From: Sulfuricurvum sp.
Lineage (GTDB): Bacteria > Campylobacterota > Campylobacteria > Campylobacterales > Sulfurimonadaceae
Assembly (NCBI GenBank): GCA_030679635.1
Contig: JAUXSZ010000262.1
Coordinates: 1 to 7,261, forward strand
Length of the DNA stretch: 7,261 bases
Direction: 5' to 3'
Shown: positions 5,940-7,261 of the stretch, in pieces
How positions within the stretch are numbered: the first letter of the stretch is position 1
How the letters are laid out: each line of letters begins with the position of its first letter
The notes under the pieces: model-generated
Database searches by the model: none
What the model was told of the DNA's origin: nothing
Seen by the model: the letters and a program-made list of their open reading frames with translations, nothing else
Position numbers and translations under genes: made by a program

Positions 5940-6296
5940 TTAATGTGATGATGATTCGAGTGCTACTACGGCGATGGCATATTCGCCGTCATGGGTAATA
6001 GATACGGAGGTATCAGTTATGTAAAACGCTTTTACAACTTTTTCGCTAAGGGAGAGGATAGGTGCCCCTTTGGCGGTTTTGGAGAGAGTGATATCATGAA
6101 AGCCGCACTCGGAACCGATACCGCATCCTAATGCTTTGGCACACGCTTCTTTGGCTGCCCAAAAACCCGCGGCGGTACGATGATTTTTAATGAGATCCAT
6201 TTCACTACGAGAGAGAAATTTTTGCAGCCCATGATCGTCAAAACGCTCTATTAAGCGTTTCATCCGATCGATTTTTATAAGATCGATACCGATCAT
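5940..6296 (-). CDS. acpS: Holo-[acyl-carrier-protein] synthase
   Basis: The 118-residue product has the usual AcpS length and motifs. The N-terminus MIGIDLIKIDR carries the Mg-binding Asp5; FWAAKEACAKALGCGIG (45-61) holds Glu50 and Lys54; and the C-terminal SITHDGEYAIAVVAL (99-113) is typical. AcpS moves 4'-phosphopantetheine from coenzyme A to the serine of apo-ACP, which activates fatty acid synthesis in the cytosol. The ATG matches the conserved N-terminus but has no clear Shine-Dalgarno. It starts 6 bases after the fliL stop, and a GC-rich hairpin spans the junction, so translation is probably coupled to fliL. The fliL-acpS order is, to my recollection, also found in Helicobacter pylori. 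Confidence 0.95.
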   Translation of the reverse strand: MIGIDLIKIDRMKRLIERFDDHGLQKFLSRSEMDLIKNHRTAAGFWAAKEACAKALGCGIGSECGFHDITLSKTAKGAPILSLSEKVVKAFYITDTSVSITHDGEYAIAVVALESSSH

Positions 6297-6297
6297 G

Positions 6298-6315
6298 CGT
6301 GGCTATTGGACCACG
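6298..6315 (-). promoter_or_regulatory. Hairpin across the fliL stop, just before the acpS start
   Basis: Read leftward, CGTGG (6315-6311) pairs with CCACG (6302-6298) around an 8-base loop containing the fliL TAG. The stem ends one base before the acpS ATG. It could hide the acpS start unless ribosomes finishing fliL open it. The stem is only 5 base pairs, so this is tentative. Confidence 0.3.
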
Positions 6316-6860
6316 AAATCGGTAAAGTAGATATTTTTAATCTTTCCGTCTTTGACGCGGAGATTAAGTTCTGAAAGCATCTCTTCTTTGAGATTCTCTT
6401 TACCTTTTACCGTTGAAACTTCTTCGAGGGATTTTCCCGAGAGTATACGGATAATCACATCTCTCAGTACCGGTTTTTTGGTTTCGAGTTCCAGGGCAAG
6501 CTCTTCACCCTCGAGTTCAAGATTCAGTTCAACCTTGAGGTATCGTCTCCCACTCTCAGAGAGGAGATTAACGGTGAATAGATCGAGTGGAAACATGATT
6601 CCTACTTCGACAGACGGTGCTTCATGCCCCTCACCCTTTGGTGCTTCGCCCTCGGGCGCTTTTTCATCGCCGTGTGCAGCTGCTTCTTTATGAGTTGAAG
6701 CCTCTGCCTCCGCTTCACTGTTTCCAGACATCATAGCAAAGATGGCTCCACCAATCACCAATATTAGCACCAAAACAACAATGATAATAATCAGGAGCAT
6801 ATTCCCCGATTTCTTCTTTTCTTCGCCTACTGGGGTTTCTTCATGTTCTTTTCCAGCCAT
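6303..6860 (-). CDS. fliL: Flagellar basal-body-associated protein FliL
   Basis: The 185-residue single-pass membrane protein has a short charged cytoplasmic N-terminus, a strongly hydrophobic segment (about 21-44, MLLIIIIVVLVLILVIGG), and an Ala/Glu/Gly/Lys-rich low-complexity periplasmic linker (47-82). The FliL domain follows (about 84-185: MFPLDLFTVNLL, RRYLKVELNLE, KPVLRDVIIRIL), and the chain ends in KIKNIYFTDFVVQ, a classic FliL terminus. FliL surrounds or supports the stator units of the flagellar motor in the inner membrane and periplasm. AGGAG upstream supports the start. It leads the leftward operon with acpS and the PhnA-like gene. The linker is long and charged compared with a minimal FliL. 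Confidence 0.95.
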   Translation of the reverse strand: MAGKEHEETPVGEEKKKSGNMLLIIIIVVLVLILVIGGAIFAMMSGNSEAEAEASTHKEAAAHGDEKAPEGEAPKGEGHEAPSVEVGIMFPLDLFTVNLLSESGRRYLKVELNLELEGEELALELETKKPVLRDVIIRILSGKSLEEVSTVKGKENLKEEMLSELNLRVKDGKIKNIYFTDFVVQ

Positions 6861-6889
6861 CCGTTGCTCCTGATCTAAAATAATTGTTT

Positions 6890-6898
6890 ATTGTACCA
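6890..6898 (-). promoter_or_regulatory. Extended -10 promoter for fliL-acpS-phnA
   Basis: On the minus strand TGGTACAAT lies about 30 bases before the fliL start, giving a predicted short leader of about 20 bases that contains the AGGAG ribosome site. There is no good -35, as usual for Campylobacterota sigma-70 promoters. No sigma-28 or sigma-54 pattern was found here. Confidence 0.5.
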
Positions 6899-6974
6899 AG
6901 ATAGCGATGAATTTTGGCAGGGTTATCGTGTTTTCTCTTTTATGAGCTCACGGTTTTGTCGCTCAATCACACCC

Positions 6975-6999
6975 CTAAGGTTTATTTGGTTAAACTTAG
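6975..6999. repeat. Imperfect inverted repeat in the divergent fliL/lipoprotein region
   Basis: CTAAGGTTTA (6975-6984) faces TAAACTTAG (6991-6999) around a 6-base spacer; nine pairs form with one bulged G. It lies 36 bases before the lipoprotein start. It may be an operator or a leader hairpin. No T-tract follows, so it is not a terminator for rightward transcription. Confidence 0.35.
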
Positions 7000-7034
7000 A
7001 TCAATAGCATTCTTGTCATACACAAAGGAATTAG

Positions 7035-7261
7035 ATGCGTTCTCTTTTACTTTCCACTTTTTTTATTTTGATTGTTACGGGTTGTTCGGTAACCACGTAT
7101 AACAGGACAATTGCACACGGAAAAGTTGAAAATCCCGATGTCATTATCACTGCAGAGGATAAAAGTTTTATGATGAAGGGGGAATTTATCTCTCCGTTCC
7201 AAAGCTCAACGCGTTATAACTCTCTGGAGATGCCCGATCGTGAACTCCCAAAGGCATACAG
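7035..7261 (+). CDS. Putative lipoprotein, 3' end outside the window
   Basis: The frame opens at ATG 7035 with AAGGA five bases upstream and stays open to the right edge (75 full codons). The N-terminus MRSLLLSTFFILIVTGC is a lipoprotein signal peptide with lipobox VTGC and Cys17 as the lipidated residue, so the protein is probably anchored in the outer or inner membrane facing the periplasm. The visible mature part (SVTTYNRTIAHGKVENPDVI, then ITAEDKSFMMKGEFISP) does not match a family I recognise. It is divergent from fliL. Whether it relates to flagella cannot be judged from what is seen. Confidence 0.8.
   Translation, partial: MRSLLLSTFFILIVTGCSVTTYNRTIAHGKVENPDVIITAEDKSFMMKGEFISPFQSSTRYNSLEMPDRELPKAY

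Noticed and set aside
6352..6693. Serine-rich rightward ORF antisense to fliL
   Set aside because: It is a composition shadow of the Glu/Lys-rich FliL coding sequence with no ribosome site.
6914..6930. TTGGCAGGG as a sigma-54 promoter upstream of a flagellar or lipoprotein gene
   Set aside because: The downstream GC element at the fixed 10-base spacing is absent.
6914..7102. 62-codon rightward ORF starting at 6914
   Set aside because: It overlaps the lipoprotein gene in another frame, and the lipoprotein has a proper ribosome site and lipobox.
1..7261. Mobile element, CRISPR array, tRNA or rRNA
   Set aside because: No transposase or integrase, no regularly spaced long repeats and no tRNA/rRNA-like sequence were seen.

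Overview
The window looks like chromosomal DNA from a free-living member of the Campylobacterota, probably close to Sulfuricurvum or Sulfurimonas. This is an inference from the moderate G+C content, the compact gene packing, the extended -10 promoters (TGnTAnnnT) without a convincing -35 box, and the fliL-acpS gene order, which I recall from Helicobacter pylori. No insertion sequence, prophage, CRISPR array, tRNA or rRNA was seen.

Left part (1-2187): a 5'-truncated, probably exported ankyrin-repeat protein and the thiamine sulfur carrier ThiS read rightward. They converge on two leftward genes, an RlmI-type 23S rRNA cytosine methyltransferase and a small helix-turn-helix/coiled-coil protein translationally coupled to it.

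Middle part (2188-5375): a 240-base divergent intergenic region holds promoter-like sites, a G7 tract and an 18-codon small ORF. It leads into a tightly overlapping three-gene operon: an outer-membrane beta-barrel porin, a small periplasmic PstS-like (PBP-like) protein, and an inner-membrane HAMP/HD-GYP c-di-GMP phosphodiesterase with a periplasmic sensor domain. The overlaps (1 base, then 11 bases) and the order outer membrane, periplasm, inner membrane, second messenger suggest one envelope-spanning sensing pathway. This is the most interesting system in the window. A clear bidirectional intrinsic terminator closes the operon.

Right part (5361-7261): a leftward operon reads fliL (flagellar stator/basal-body protein), acpS (holo-ACP synthase) and a long-form PhnA-type zinc-ribbon protein, driven by an extended -10 promoter upstream of fliL. 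Diverging from it is the 5' end of an unidentified lipoprotein gene that runs off the window.
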